This document shows positions 1 to 8,676 of a stretch of 64,000 nucleotides of DNA, piece after piece. Position 1 is the first letter of the stretch. Each line of letters starts with the position of its first letter. Below the pieces are notes generated by a model. That model was not told the DNA's origin. It searched no databases and was given only the letters and a program-made list of their open reading frames with translations. A program made the translations under genes and the position numbers. The stretch is from Gammaproteobacteria bacterium (GTDB taxonomy: Bacteria > Pseudomonadota > Gammaproteobacteria > Pseudomonadales > Pseudohongiellaceae), in the NCBI GenBank assembly GCA_012960305.1, contig DUBM01000014.1, positions 310,001 through 374,000 on the forward strand, read 5' to 3'.

Positions 1-336
1 TAAAAGCATCGGCGCTACGATACCAGTTGTAACACTATTCATAGTTGGCGCTCGATAATAGCTCATGCGCTCATCGAAAATAGCTTGCTGCATATTTGAA
101 TAAGCCTGCCTTTCTGCTCCGATATCCCAGAAAGCCTTAACCCAACCTTTTTCAATAACTTTTTCTAAAAAGGCCTCTGCTAAATCGCTATCTCCTTGTT
201 CCTGATAACCACTACTAGCATAGTCATGTGGCCAAGTAACCGGCTTGTCTGCCCACCCTTCAGGAAGTTCACGCTGCAAAAATTCATCTATCTCGTCATG
301 AAATTCTTGTTCTTCTTTAGAAAATTTTATATCCAT
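1..336 (-). CDS. Acyl-CoA dehydrogenase, N-terminal part (runs off window)
   Basis: Reading the minus strand from an ATG at 336 gives 112 open codons to the window edge. The product starts MDIKFSKEEQEFHDEIDEFL, the usual opening of the acyl-CoA dehydrogenase N-terminal helical domain, and continues with a segment typical of large marine members of the family (WADKPVTWPHDY, then EKGWVKAFW). The enzyme would oxidise an acyl-CoA with FAD; the catalytic and flavin-binding parts lie outside the window, so the substrate is unknown. A GAGG ribosome site sits 5-9 bases before the ATG. It is divergent from a TetR gene, with a palindrome between them, which suggests control by that regulator (inference). 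Confidence 0.85.
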   Translation of the reverse strand, partial: MDIKFSKEEQEFHDEIDEFLQRELPEGWADKPVTWPHDYASSGYQEQGDSDLAEAFLEKVIEKGWVKAFWDIGAERQAYSNMQQAIFDERMSYYRAPTMNSVTTGIVAPMLL

Positions 337-540
337 ACCTTACCTCGTAACCTAACAGCACCTTTAGTGCCCCCCACTCTTCTCGATCACCTTTTAAATA
401 TTTTTACGACAAAGTTTTTTAATAATTTATAAAAAATTGATTTCAAAAGAATAGCCAAATCTCTAACATTCCTAACTCATCGCGAAATTTTAACCCGGGG
501 CGATTTCCGACCTCATACAGCATACTGAATATCTAAATAA

Positions 541-560
541 AAAGCCATCCGGATGGTTTT
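541..560. promoter_or_regulatory. Palindrome, candidate TetR operator
   Basis: The centre CCATCCGGATGG (545-556) is a perfect 12-base palindrome. Apart from one mismatch on each side it extends with AAA on the left and TTT on the right. It lies in the 289-base space between the divergent acyl-CoA dehydrogenase and TetR genes, about 65 bases before the TetR start. TetR-family operators are usually palindromes of this size in this position, so binding by the neighbouring regulator is likely but inferred. The rest of 337-625 is AT-rich promoter-like DNA with no gene seen. Confidence 0.5.
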
Positions 561-625
561 GTTCTTGGATGATTGATTATTGCTGTGTTAGGCTGCTTTG
601 AAAATTCCAACCCTGTTGCGACACT

Positions 626-1276
626 ATGCCCCGGAATCAGTTAATAGAAGCTTCACCACTTAGCAAACAGAAAAGCAAGAGCGCGAAAGCTAAAGCAGCT
701 ATTTGCGAGGCTACCATCGATTGTCTCGTTGAGGTAGGCTACGGAAAAACTTCCCTCAATTTAGTCGCCGCCCAAGCGGGTTTTTCCAAGGGTGCCTTAC
801 AACACCATTTTCACAGTAAAGAAGATTTGATAATTGCCACTGCTAATCGACTATTGCAACGAACTGTCAATGCTCCCACTCATTCAAGCTCACACTCAAA
901 CCTCAGTTCTCCCCGCTCTACGCAAACTGTCTCCACTGCTATTCTCTTCCTCTGGAATAAATTAGTGAATACACCACCCTATCGAGCATTGCTTGAAATC
1001 CTCACGGCCGCTCGAACCGATGTGGCTTTGCGGAAGCGGGTGTCACATACTTTACAAGAATGGAATACAGCGCTGAATGAGCAGGCCGTTGCCACTTATT
1101 ATTCGCGAGAAGGTGATGAAGAAGTTAGACAGCTTATGAGTATGACTCGAAATTTTCTCGGCGGGCTGATAATACATGAGCGTCACGGTCGAAAGTCTTC
1201 CGAAAGTCTCAAGCAAGTGAAAAAATGGATCACATTGATCGAACCAAAATTAAAACTGCGTACAGAGAAAAACTAA
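626..1276 (+). CDS. TetR/AcrR family transcriptional regulator
   Basis: A 216-residue protein. Residues about 22-75 form the TetR DNA-binding domain: a helix beginning AKAAICEATIDCL, then VGYGKTSL and the recognition region AGFSKGALQHHFHSKEDL. The remaining C-terminal half is the variable ligand-binding domain, and its ligand cannot be read from sequence. The gene ends one base before the GST start, so the two are co-transcribed. A divergent acyl-CoA dehydrogenase and a nearby acyl-CoA synthetase suggest the ligand could be an acyl-CoA or another metabolite of that pathway (inference). No clear ribosome site precedes the ATG. Confidence 0.9.
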   Translation: MPRNQLIEASPLSKQKSKSAKAKAAICEATIDCLVEVGYGKTSLNLVAAQAGFSKGALQHHFHSKEDLIIATANRLLQRTVNAPTHSSSHSNLSSPRSTQTVSTAILFLWNKLVNTPPYRALLEILTAARTDVALRKRVSHTLQEWNTALNEQAVATYYSREGDEEVRQLMSMTRNFLGGLIIHERHGRKSSESLKQVKKWITLIEPKLKLRTEKN

Positions 1277-1277
1277 A

Positions 1278-1889
1278 ATGACCATAAAACTTTATCACTG
1301 CCATCGCGCCCGATCTATGCGTCCACTCTGGACTCTGGAAGAAATGGGAATCGACTACGAATTAATTGTTATGAAATTTCCACCACGAGCTACCTACGAA
1401 GGCTATCTCGACATCAATCCGCTCGGAACCGTACCTACGATGGTTGATGGTGATGTGACTATGACTGAATCTGCAGGCATTTCACAATACCTTGTGGACC
1501 TTTATGGGCCCACCGACATTGCGCTCGAGCCCGGCGCTCCTGACTATGGAATTTACCTGAACTGGTTACACCGCAGTGATGCGACCTTAACTTTTCCCCA
1601 GACACTGGTGCTGCGTTATACCAAATTGGAACCTATGGAACGACGACAGCCGCAGGTAGTGGAAGATTACACCCGCTGGTTTTTTTCTCGATTGAGAGCA
1701 CTAGAACTGGCATTAAAAGACAGAGATTATCTTTGTGCCAATAAATTCACTATCGCTGATATAGCGGTAGGCTATGCACTCGTATTGGGCGAGTCATTGG
1801 GCATGTCCGAATCATTCAAACCCAATACACAAAAGTACTTTGCTATGTTGAAAGCACGACCGGCATATCAACGTGCAGCTGAACTTTAA
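1278..1889 (+). CDS. Glutathione S-transferase family protein
   Basis: A 203-residue protein of normal GST length. The N-terminal thioredoxin-fold domain shows LYHCHRARSMRPLWTLEE, the cis-proline segment GTVPTM and the glutathione gamma-Glu site TESAGISQYL (residues about 60-75). The all-helical C-terminal domain ends with the usual FTIADIAVGYAL motif. It would conjugate or reduce electrophiles using glutathione in the cytoplasm. It directly follows the TetR gene and probably forms an operon with it. The exact substrate is unknown. Confidence 0.9.
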   Translation: MTIKLYHCHRARSMRPLWTLEEMGIDYELIVMKFPPRATYEGYLDINPLGTVPTMVDGDVTMTESAGISQYLVDLYGPTDIALEPGAPDYGIYLNWLHRSDATLTFPQTLVLRYTKLEPMERRQPQVVEDYTRWFFSRLRALELALKDRDYLCANKFTIADIAVGYALVLGESLGMSESFKPNTQKYFAMLKARPAYQRAAEL

Positions 1890-1893
1890 GATT

Positions 1894-1913
1894 TGTATTG
1901 CAGGATCAATACA
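1894..1913 (+). other. Short hairpin after the GST gene
   Basis: TGTATTG (1894-1900) and CAATACA (1907-1913) form a 7-base-pair stem with a 6-base loop, five bases after the GST stop. No T-run follows on either strand, so it is at best a weak terminator or an RNA end-stabilising structure. Confidence 0.25.
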
Positions 1914-1982
1914 GAAAGTTAATACACTAGTACTATTGCAACAATTTAACTGTAACGGGAAAATCGAGTAGCGAAAAGAAAT

Positions 1983-3542
1983 ATGAGTTTAGAATTTGTC
2001 AACGATGACGCGCAGTTATACCGGCCAGTTTTCGCTTATGACTGGCTTAAACATCACAACGATGTGAATCCAAACAATATTGCTATTGTCGATTTAGACT
2101 CAGGAAAAGAGTTTACCTATCAGCAATTCAATAAGCGTAGCTGCCAGTTAGCCAATTACTTGCGCGATGAGCTCGGCGTTAAAAAATCTGATCGTGTGGC
2201 AATCCTGGCAAAAAACGGTAATGAGTATTTAGAATTCTATTATGCCTGCAACAAATTGGGTGCGATTTCAGTTCTGTTGAATTGGCGACTTACTGTTAGT
2301 GAGCTAGAGTATATCGTCGAAGACTCTGCACCAAAGGCAATTGTTTATGATGATATATTTGAGCAACAGGTGGTTGAATTAATTTCACTTTGTGGTGTAC
2401 CTGACTTTTTGCGTATCAGCAGAGACTTGTCAGACAATCCCTATGAGGAAGCGCTGGCGAAGTGCCCAACTATATTTGTTAGCGATCCCGAAAATCGAAT
2501 TCGATTAATTGACGTGCAGACCATCATGTATACCTCTGGCACCACTGGGAAACCTAAAGGCGCGATGATCACTTACAATATGACCTTCTACAACGCTGTG
2601 AATTCTGGCGTTCCAACAGCACTCTCAACTGAAAGCGCTAATTTGGTTCTGTTGCCTCTGTTTCATACCGGTGGATTAAACTGCTACGCGAATCCTGCAG
2701 TGCATGCTGGTGCGACTAACGTCATTATTCGCGATTTCGAACCAGCGGATTGTTTACAACGAATACTCGACCCGGAATTAGGCATAACTCATTTCTTAGC
2801 TGTTCCGGCAATTTATCTATTCATGTCTCAGGCTCCAGACTTTGCTGAAGCATCTTTCGAAAACGTGAAGCATGCGGCTGTTGGCGGCGCACCAATTCCG
2901 TTGCCAACACTTATGACCTGGCAGGAACAAGGACTGCCACTAAAACAAGGTTTTGGCATGACCGAAACTGGGCCTTCCTGTTTGTCTTTGCCGAAAGATA
3001 AAACTGTAGAAAAAATTGGGTCAGTTGGCTTGCCAGTAATGCACAACGAAGTTCGCATTGTGGATGACCAAGGCAACGACGTGCTTCAAGGTGAAATCGG
3101 CGAGTTATGGGTGAAAGGACCAAACATTTGCCCGGGTTATTGGAACAAACCAGACGCTAACAAATCATCTTTTACCGATGGTTGGCTACACACTGGCGAT
3201 GCCTCTCGCCAAGATGAAGATGGGTACTACTATATTGTTGATCGCTGGAAGGACATGTACATCTCTGGTGGTGAAAATGTTTATCCGGCCGAAGTTGAAT
3301 CTGTCATTTACGAATTAGAGGGCGTCGTTGAAGCTGCTGTAATTGGTATAGCGGATGAAAAATGGGGCGAGGTAGGTAAAATTTTCCTGGTGTTGCGAGA
3401 AGGAGTCAAAATACCGGAAAACGATGTACTAGGACACTGCGCCCAAAAGCTGGCGAAGTTCAAAGTTCCACGCAGTGTCGAAGTTATCGATGCACTGCCA
3501 CGCAATGCTACTGGAAAAGTTCTAAAACGAGAATTGTCTTAA
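1983..3542 (+). CDS. Acyl-CoA synthetase (AMP-binding)
   Basis: A 519-residue member of the ANL adenylate-forming superfamily. The P-loop motif YTSGTTGKPKGA lies near residue 180. GFGMTETGP is the A5 region, and GWLHTGDASRQDEDGYYYIV followed by DRWKDMYISGGENVYP marks the hinge to the C-terminal domain. The catalytic Lys motif near the end is PRNATGKVLKRE. It activates a carboxylic acid with ATP and CoA; homologues act on fatty or aromatic acids and the substrate here cannot be fixed. It is convergent with the amidohydrolase gene, overlapping it by four bases at the stop codons. Confidence 0.92.
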   Translation: MSLEFVNDDAQLYRPVFAYDWLKHHNDVNPNNIAIVDLDSGKEFTYQQFNKRSCQLANYLRDELGVKKSDRVAILAKNGNEYLEFYYACNKLGAISVLLNWRLTVSELEYIVEDSAPKAIVYDDIFEQQVVELISLCGVPDFLRISRDLSDNPYEEALAKCPTIFVSDPENRIRLIDVQTIMYTSGTTGKPKGAMITYNMTFYNAVNSGVPTALSTESANLVLLPLFHTGGLNCYANPAVHAGATNVIIRDFEPADCLQRILDPELGITHFLAVPAIYLFMSQAPDFAEASFENVKHAAVGGAPIPLPTLMTWQEQGLPLKQGFGMTETGPSCLSLPKDKTVEKIGSVGLPVMHNEVRIVDDQGNDVLQGEIGELWVKGPNICPGYWNKPDANKSSFTDGWLHTGDASRQDEDGYYYIVDRWKDMYISGGENVYPAEVESVIYELEGVVEAAVIGIADEKWGEVGKIFLVLREGVKIPENDVLGHCAQKLAKFKVPRSVEVIDALPRNATGKVLKRELS

Positions 3543-5290
3543 GCGACTATAGAGCCAAAAAATTTAGCCGGACTCGGTTGATTGCCTCGCACCAGTCGGC
3601 CCGGTCTTGCACCTGTTGATTGCCCGTCTTGATAAACCACCTCACCACTAACAATTGTCGCCACATAGCCATCGGCAAATTGCATGAGCCGACGACCACC
3701 AGCTGGCAAATCGTAATGCACTTCTGGCCGATGTAGCTCCATTGCATCGAAATCAATAATATTAATGTCAGCCTTATAGCCCTGTGCGAGCACGCCGCGA
3801 TCTAACAAACCTACTGCTTTAGCTGTGTCCTGACAATGCGCTTTGATCACCCAGGGTAGAGGCAGTCGTTCACCCCGGCTCCGATCTCTAACCCAGTGGG
3901 TTAACATATGAGTGGTGAAGCTACCGTCACAGATAGTTCCGCAGTGAGCTCCCCCATCTCCTAATCCCAAAACCGTATCCGGGTGCAGCATCATTTCCAA
4001 AGAGGGGTCTAAGGAGTAGTCTGCATAGTTTAAGAAAGTGTAGTAAATCATCGCCTTACCATCACCTGCTGTCATCACATCAAGACACAACTCCATTGGA
4101 TCAATGCCGCGAGTTTTTGCAATTTCTGCAACAGATGATTCAGGTTTTGGTTCGTAATCAGGTTTATCTCCCATAATAAACAGATCATTAAACCGCTTGA
4201 ATACCTGGCGCATAAACGGATTAGTATCCAGTATCGGTTCTTCGGATAAAAGCTGTTTCTGGAAAGATGGGTCACGCAACCGCTCGAGCTTTTCTTCGAA
4301 ACTAAGATGTTCGATGGCCTGATAGCTAGGGTGCGTAGAGAACGGGTTATTGCTTAGCTCCAAACCAAATAACACGCCAACTGGCCTACCACATACTTGG
4401 GCTTTTATTTCTATACCATCTTCATTCGCCGCCGAAATATTCTCCAGAATTTTTCGCCAGCCAACTGGGGAACGATGATGCTGGGCTACTGAAACCGAAA
4501 GAGGTCGACCGGATTCCTTAGCCATCTCCCGCAGAATTCGGAATTCTGACTCATTCTCCTTGAAGTCTGAAACTACTTGCATAACCCCAGCCTTACTTTC
4601 TCCTACGGCTCTGGCGATGCCTACCATCTCCTTGATTTCGGCAGTGAGTGTTGGTGTGGGTTCACCCTCTGCAGTGCGGTGATTTAAAGTTCGCGAAGTA
4701 GAAAAACCAAGAGCGCCAACCTCTATTGCTTCTTTGGTAATAGTAGCCATCTGAGCAATATCATTCTCAGTGGCCGGCTCACGATTAGCCCCACGTTCAC
4801 CCATGACGTAAACACGCAGTGGGCCGTGGGGAACTTGCGCGGCAAAATCTATATCGTATTTTTTCTCTGAAAGACTATCCATATACTCAGGAAAAGATTC
4901 CCAGTTCCAAGGCAAGCCCTCTTCCAACACAGGATGTGGAATATCCTCAACACCTTCCATTAGTGAAATAAGCCGGCCTTTATCACCCGGCCTGCACGGA
5001 GCAAAACCGACCCCGCAATTTCCCATCACTGCGGTAGTAACGCCATGAATAGATGAAGGTGTTAATTCTTCTCCCCAGGTAACCTGGCCATCGTAATGAG
5101 TATGGATATCAACAAATCCGGGCGTAACCAATAAGCCAAGAGCATCGATTTCCTCATGGGCAGTTCCCTCGACCTTACCCGCATCAGTGATCACTCCATT
5201 CTTGATCGCTATATCACCAAGATAGGGCTCACTGCCAGTACCATCGACGATGGTGCCGTTTCGAATGATTAAGTCGAACTGAGTATCCAT
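3539..5290 (-). CDS. N-acyl-D-amino-acid deacylase family amidohydrolase
   Basis: A 583-residue amidohydrolase of the D-aminoacylase subgroup. The metal-binding motif HTHYDGQ has H63 and H65. It is followed by HGVTTAVMGNCGVGFAPC, whose Cys92 matches the metal-bridging Cys of D-aminoacylase. The C-terminal beta-sandwich segment reads GYKADINIIDFD. There is no signal peptide. It should hydrolyse an amide or cyclic amide bond; N-acyl-D-amino acids are the textbook substrate but this large environmental subgroup is mostly untested. It stands alone on its strand, convergent with the acyl-CoA synthetase gene. Confidence 0.88.
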   Translation of the reverse strand: MDTQFDLIIRNGTIVDGTGSEPYLGDIAIKNGVITDAGKVEGTAHEEIDALGLLVTPGFVDIHTHYDGQVTWGEELTPSSIHGVTTAVMGNCGVGFAPCRPGDKGRLISLMEGVEDIPHPVLEEGLPWNWESFPEYMDSLSEKKYDIDFAAQVPHGPLRVYVMGERGANREPATENDIAQMATITKEAIEVGALGFSTSRTLNHRTAEGEPTPTLTAEIKEMVGIARAVGESKAGVMQVVSDFKENESEFRILREMAKESGRPLSVSVAQHHRSPVGWRKILENISAANEDGIEIKAQVCGRPVGVLFGLELSNNPFSTHPSYQAIEHLSFEEKLERLRDPSFQKQLLSEEPILDTNPFMRQVFKRFNDLFIMGDKPDYEPKPESSVAEIAKTRGIDPMELCLDVMTAGDGKAMIYYTFLNYADYSLDPSLEMMLHPDTVLGLGDGGAHCGTICDGSFTTHMLTHWVRDRSRGERLPLPWVIKAHCQDTAKAVGLLDRGVLAQGYKADINIIDFDAMELHRPEVHYDLPAGGRRLMQFADGYVATIVSGEVVYQDGQSTGARPGRLVRGNQPSPAKFFGSIVA

Positions 5291-5918
5291 TTCCGTAAGC
5301 CATTTTTTAAAGAAGTTAACTGATTAGTAAAGATATCAGCAAAACTTCTAATTGTTTTTCTGGTTTTTCAGCCAAAGACATTCAAACTCATAAGCCATTT
5401 TTAGAGTCGCAACGAAGAATTCAACATCGAGCTCTAATTCTTCTGAAATCCCTATATTATCTTCTATATCCGCGCCCGCTTGAGCTTGTCGTTCCATTCC
5501 AGCCGTTTGAACTCATAGAAATTAAACTTAGCGCTTAGAAATTTGATGTAGTGCAAACTTTCTTGCCACAAAAGAATAATAGGGATCAAACAAAAAATAC
5601 AGCGGTATATACTCGTTGCCATAAATAGGTCTACCCACGCAAAAATGAGTGATGATACTAGCAAATGTAATGCTTCTTCTGCTGGCACTATTCTCAGCGG
5701 CGTTCGACATTTTCTTTCCGAGCGAAACTTAAATTTCAGTTAGTGCAGGCCCGAATCTGCCAACTTATGGCACCGTTGGGTAAATTTCTTTCTTGTAATC
5801 TATCACTCAATAAGTCAACTTCCGTGTTTATAATTTTCATTTTCATTTTAACGAGATCTCCAGTTTAAGAGATTTATTTCGGTTTTAGTAAGCACTTATT
5901 AACAAGGATTAAATCGCT
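5291..5918. other. Long intergenic region
   Basis: This 628-base stretch separates the divergent amidohydrolase and SDR genes. It is AT-rich and has no RNA gene or repeat that I can recognise. The only protein-like signal is a 49-codon minus-strand frame (5348-5497), listed separately. The last 60 bases before the SDR contain an AAGGATT ribosome site (5904-5910). Confidence 0.6.
5348..5497 (-). CDS. Possible small protein (49 codons), doubtful
   Basis: A minus-strand frame from ATG 5497 to TAG 5348 reads MERQAQAGADIEDNIGISEE and continues through a hydrophobic segment to LKNQKNN. The composition is protein-like, acidic then amphipathic, unlike the other short frames here. The ribosome site (GGCTGGA just before the ATG) is weak and no homologue is recognised. 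It could be a real small protein, the tail of a decayed gene, or chance. Confidence 0.22.
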   Translation of the reverse strand: MERQAQAGADIEDNIGISEELELDVEFFVATLKMAYEFECLWLKNQKNN

Positions 5919-6695
5919 ATGAGTTTTGCTCCAGGAATACTTGAAGGTAAGTCAGCAGTTGTAACCGGCGGCGCCACCGGCATCGGTGCCCACATCGTCC
6001 GCATGCTTGGGTCGTTAGGCGCGAATGTTGGTATAGTCAGTCGCAAAGAATCGAACCTTATAGCCGCAGCAAATGCCTTCAAAACCGATAATGATATTGA
6101 TGTTAAATGGCAAGTTGGTGATGTTCGTGATCCTGAAGCTATGAAGGCGGTGATGACTTCTTTCGCAGAAGAACTGGGCAACATAGACATCCTGATTTGT
6201 AATGCCGCTGGTAATTTTATCTGCCCTACAGAGGATCTTTCCTGGAATGGTTGGCGCACTGTTATCGAAATAGACTTGAATGGGACTTTTAATTGTTGCC
6301 AAGCTGCTTTGCCTTACTTGAAAGAAGCATCCGATGGCGGACGCATCGTTTCGATTAGCGCCACCGCTGCAAATTTTGGCTGGCCCGGCGCTGCCCACGC
6401 TGGTGCTGCCAAATCTGGAATTCAGAATCTCATGAAGACTCTTGCTGTTGAATGGGGTAGTTACGGCATTCGAGCAAACTATGTGTCGCCAGGGCCTATT
6501 GAGGGCACCGAAGGAGTCGACCGGCTCATTATCGCTCAAGGAAAATCAGAGCAAGTATTAGAACGCATACCTCTCGGGACGTTTGGTGAAGGTAAAGATA
6601 TCGCCAACGCCATAGTTTTCTTAGCCTCAGAGAGTGGAAAATACATCTCGGGTGCTGAGCTAGCGATCGATGGCGCCAGTCAGTGGGTTAGATGA
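5919..6695 (+). CDS. SDR family oxidoreductase, 2,4-dienoyl-CoA-reductase type
   Basis: A 258-residue short-chain dehydrogenase. The NAD(P)-binding motif TGGATGIG is near residue 16, and NAAGNF occupies the NNAG position. The usual YxxxK is replaced by HAGAAK (near residue 165), followed by AVEWGSYGIRANYVSPGPIEG. That Tyr-less HAGxAK arrangement and the GPIEGTEG segment are hallmarks of peroxisomal-type 2,4-dienoyl-CoA reductases, which use Asp/Lys chemistry. A role in beta-oxidation of unsaturated fatty acids fits the nearby acyl-CoA genes (inference). It is monocistronic, with a fair ribosome site. Confidence 0.87.
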   Translation: MSFAPGILEGKSAVVTGGATGIGAHIVRMLGSLGANVGIVSRKESNLIAAANAFKTDNDIDVKWQVGDVRDPEAMKAVMTSFAEELGNIDILICNAAGNFICPTEDLSWNGWRTVIEIDLNGTFNCCQAALPYLKEASDGGRIVSISATAANFGWPGAAHAGAAKSGIQNLMKTLAVEWGSYGIRANYVSPGPIEGTEGVDRLIIAQGKSEQVLERIPLGTFGEGKDIANAIVFLASESGKYISGAELAIDGASQWVR

Positions 6696-6815
6696 TCTTC
6701 TTGTAAATCTTACCAAACTGGAAAAGTAGAACTAACTTCTGTCAAAAAAGCTTCCGCTAGCGTTCCAAAATAGAATAAAGTGACTATTCATAGTGACATT
6801 AAGAGTAATTCCCTC

Positions 6816-8651
6816 ATGTTCCGAAAACCCAACAGAATAGCGCCACTATGCACCATCGCATTAGTAGCAGCGCTAAGCTCCGCAGCCGCGTTCAGCCAAC
6901 AGCCTGGATTTAGCTCATGGAAAGATGATCTTTCGCCAATCTCGGCAACAGATTGGAATTATGATACCTCCGCCCATTTGCTGGAGCGCGCTGGTTTTGG
7001 AGGCACTCCTCAACAAATCACAGCGCTCGCCGCGCTATCTCCCACAGAAGCAGTTCGATCCTTGGTTTATTTCGACGAAGTCGGTAATAACCATCTCCAG
7101 CCTTTCGATCACTCTGGTATCCACGACCCTGGAATTGAGCCATTCCCACCTAGCCGACCTGCCACAACTGATATAGCCAAAGCTACTGGCGAAGCATTAG
7201 GCGTAAAAGTTAAGCCCGTTGGCAATCGACGCCTCCAACCAGTAGTTAACAAATTCTTCTATTGGCTGCGTGCAAGCGTATTAGAAACCAACCGCGTTGC
7301 TTACTGGTGGGCAAATCGAATGGTGGCATCAGAAAATCCATTACAAGAAAAGATGGCTCTTTTTTGGCATGGCCATTATGCGATTAATGAGAGCAAGGTT
7401 CGAGACTACCGAAAGCTTCTAATGGAATTAGAACTCTTTCACGCAATGGGAACAGGCAACTTTCGCGATCTGATGGTCGCCGTTGCACAAGATCCTGCGA
7501 TGCTAAGTTTTCTGGATGCTGGTGTAAATGTAAAAGGTGCGCCTAATGAAAATTTTGCTCGTGAAATTATGGAACTATTCACTATGGGTGTGGGCAACTA
7601 CAGTGAAAACGATATTCGCGAAGCCGCTAGAGCATTTACTGGTTGGAATTTTGTAGACCTCCAATTTGTTGTCAATGAAGAGCAACATGACGATGGAATT
7701 AAAATGTTTCTTGGGCAGTCAGGAAATTTTAGTGGTGTCGAAATCATTGATCTAATAATGGAACAAACAGTCACTGCAGATTACATTGCAGCTAAACTCT
7801 ATCGGTTTTTCGTCAGAGAAGAATTAAGCGATTCTCTCAATCAGGAGCTAGGAAGCATTTTACGAGATGCTGACTATGAGATTGCTCCCTTGCTCGAAAA
7901 GATATTTCTATCGAAAGATTTCCACAGCACGCATTCAGTTGGGCAACAAATAAAAAGCCCTGTGCAACTAGCGATTTCTACCTATCGCAAGCTTGGCCTA
8001 AAAAATGTTCCTGGCGTTCCAGATTTCAATCGGGCTACAGGCGCATTAAGTCAATCGCTTTTTCGTCCCCCTACAGTAGCGGGTTGGGCTGGGGGCCGAA
8101 GTTGGGTCACTCCTGGTTTACTTCTTGAGCGCGGCAACTTTGCCCGCGACGTGCTATTTCCAGATATTAACTTTGTGCCTCCCGATAGAATCAACGGCAG
8201 CCGAGAAATTCGCAGTGTCGCGGACCGTATTCGCGAAGGACAAGATATAACATCAGCTACTCAACCTTCTTCGGTAGGAGCAGATCAAATTATGGCTGAG
8301 TCCAATATGCTTGCTGACCGCGACGAAGACTTCAATACACGTTATGGCAGTTTTCGTGGCTGGCAGATGGCAATTGAACGAGTAAAGCCAATCTCAAGAC
8401 ACACAGCGAGGCTTAACTTAAGCCAAATGGTTATTAATGAGGGTCTTACCGATACTTCCGAGGTTGTAAATTATTTTGTCGCTCGCTTTATGCGGGTTAA
8501 ACCGGGCGAAGGCTCACTACGAATGCTGAACCAATTCCTTAATAAAGAATTGGGTACGACAGACATTTTAGCTGCACAGTCTTATATGGAAGATTCATTG
8601 CGTTTGGTTCTACATTTAATTTTTAGCCAGCCCGAGTACCAACTCAGCTAG
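6816..8651 (+). CDS. DUF1800 domain-containing exported protein
   Basis: A large protein of unknown function. Hallmarks of DUF1800 are present: RAGFGGTPQQI near the N-terminus, MALFWHGHY, then NENFAREIMELFTMG and the FTGWNF segment. I start it at ATG 6816 because that gives a clean Sec signal peptide (CTIALVAALSSAAAFS); an in-frame GTG at 6780 would add 12 residues but has no better ribosome site. It should act in the periplasm or at the cell surface. It is followed 25 bases later by its usual partner, a DUF1501 protein. The biochemical role of this pair is not established. Confidence 0.88.
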   Translation: MFRKPNRIAPLCTIALVAALSSAAAFSQQPGFSSWKDDLSPISATDWNYDTSAHLLERAGFGGTPQQITALAALSPTEAVRSLVYFDEVGNNHLQPFDHSGIHDPGIEPFPPSRPATTDIAKATGEALGVKVKPVGNRRLQPVVNKFFYWLRASVLETNRVAYWWANRMVASENPLQEKMALFWHGHYAINESKVRDYRKLLMELELFHAMGTGNFRDLMVAVAQDPAMLSFLDAGVNVKGAPNENFAREIMELFTMGVGNYSENDIREAARAFTGWNFVDLQFVVNEEQHDDGIKMFLGQSGNFSGVEIIDLIMEQTVTADYIAAKLYRFFVREELSDSLNQELGSILRDADYEIAPLLEKIFLSKDFHSTHSVGQQIKSPVQLAISTYRKLGLKNVPGVPDFNRATGALSQSLFRPPTVAGWAGGRSWVTPGLLLERGNFARDVLFPDINFVPPDRINGSREIRSVADRIREGQDITSATQPSSVGADQIMAESNMLADRDEDFNTRYGSFRGWQMAIERVKPISRHTARLNLSQMVINEGLTDTSEVVNYFVARFMRVKPGEGSLRMLNQFLNKELGTTDILAAQSYMEDSLRLVLHLIFSQPEYQLS

Positions 8652-8676
8652 CTACAACAAACACAAGAGGCATGTT

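Noticed and set aside
196..432. Plus-strand open frame of 78 codons
   Set aside because: It is opposite the well-supported acyl-CoA dehydrogenase N-terminus and has no family features.
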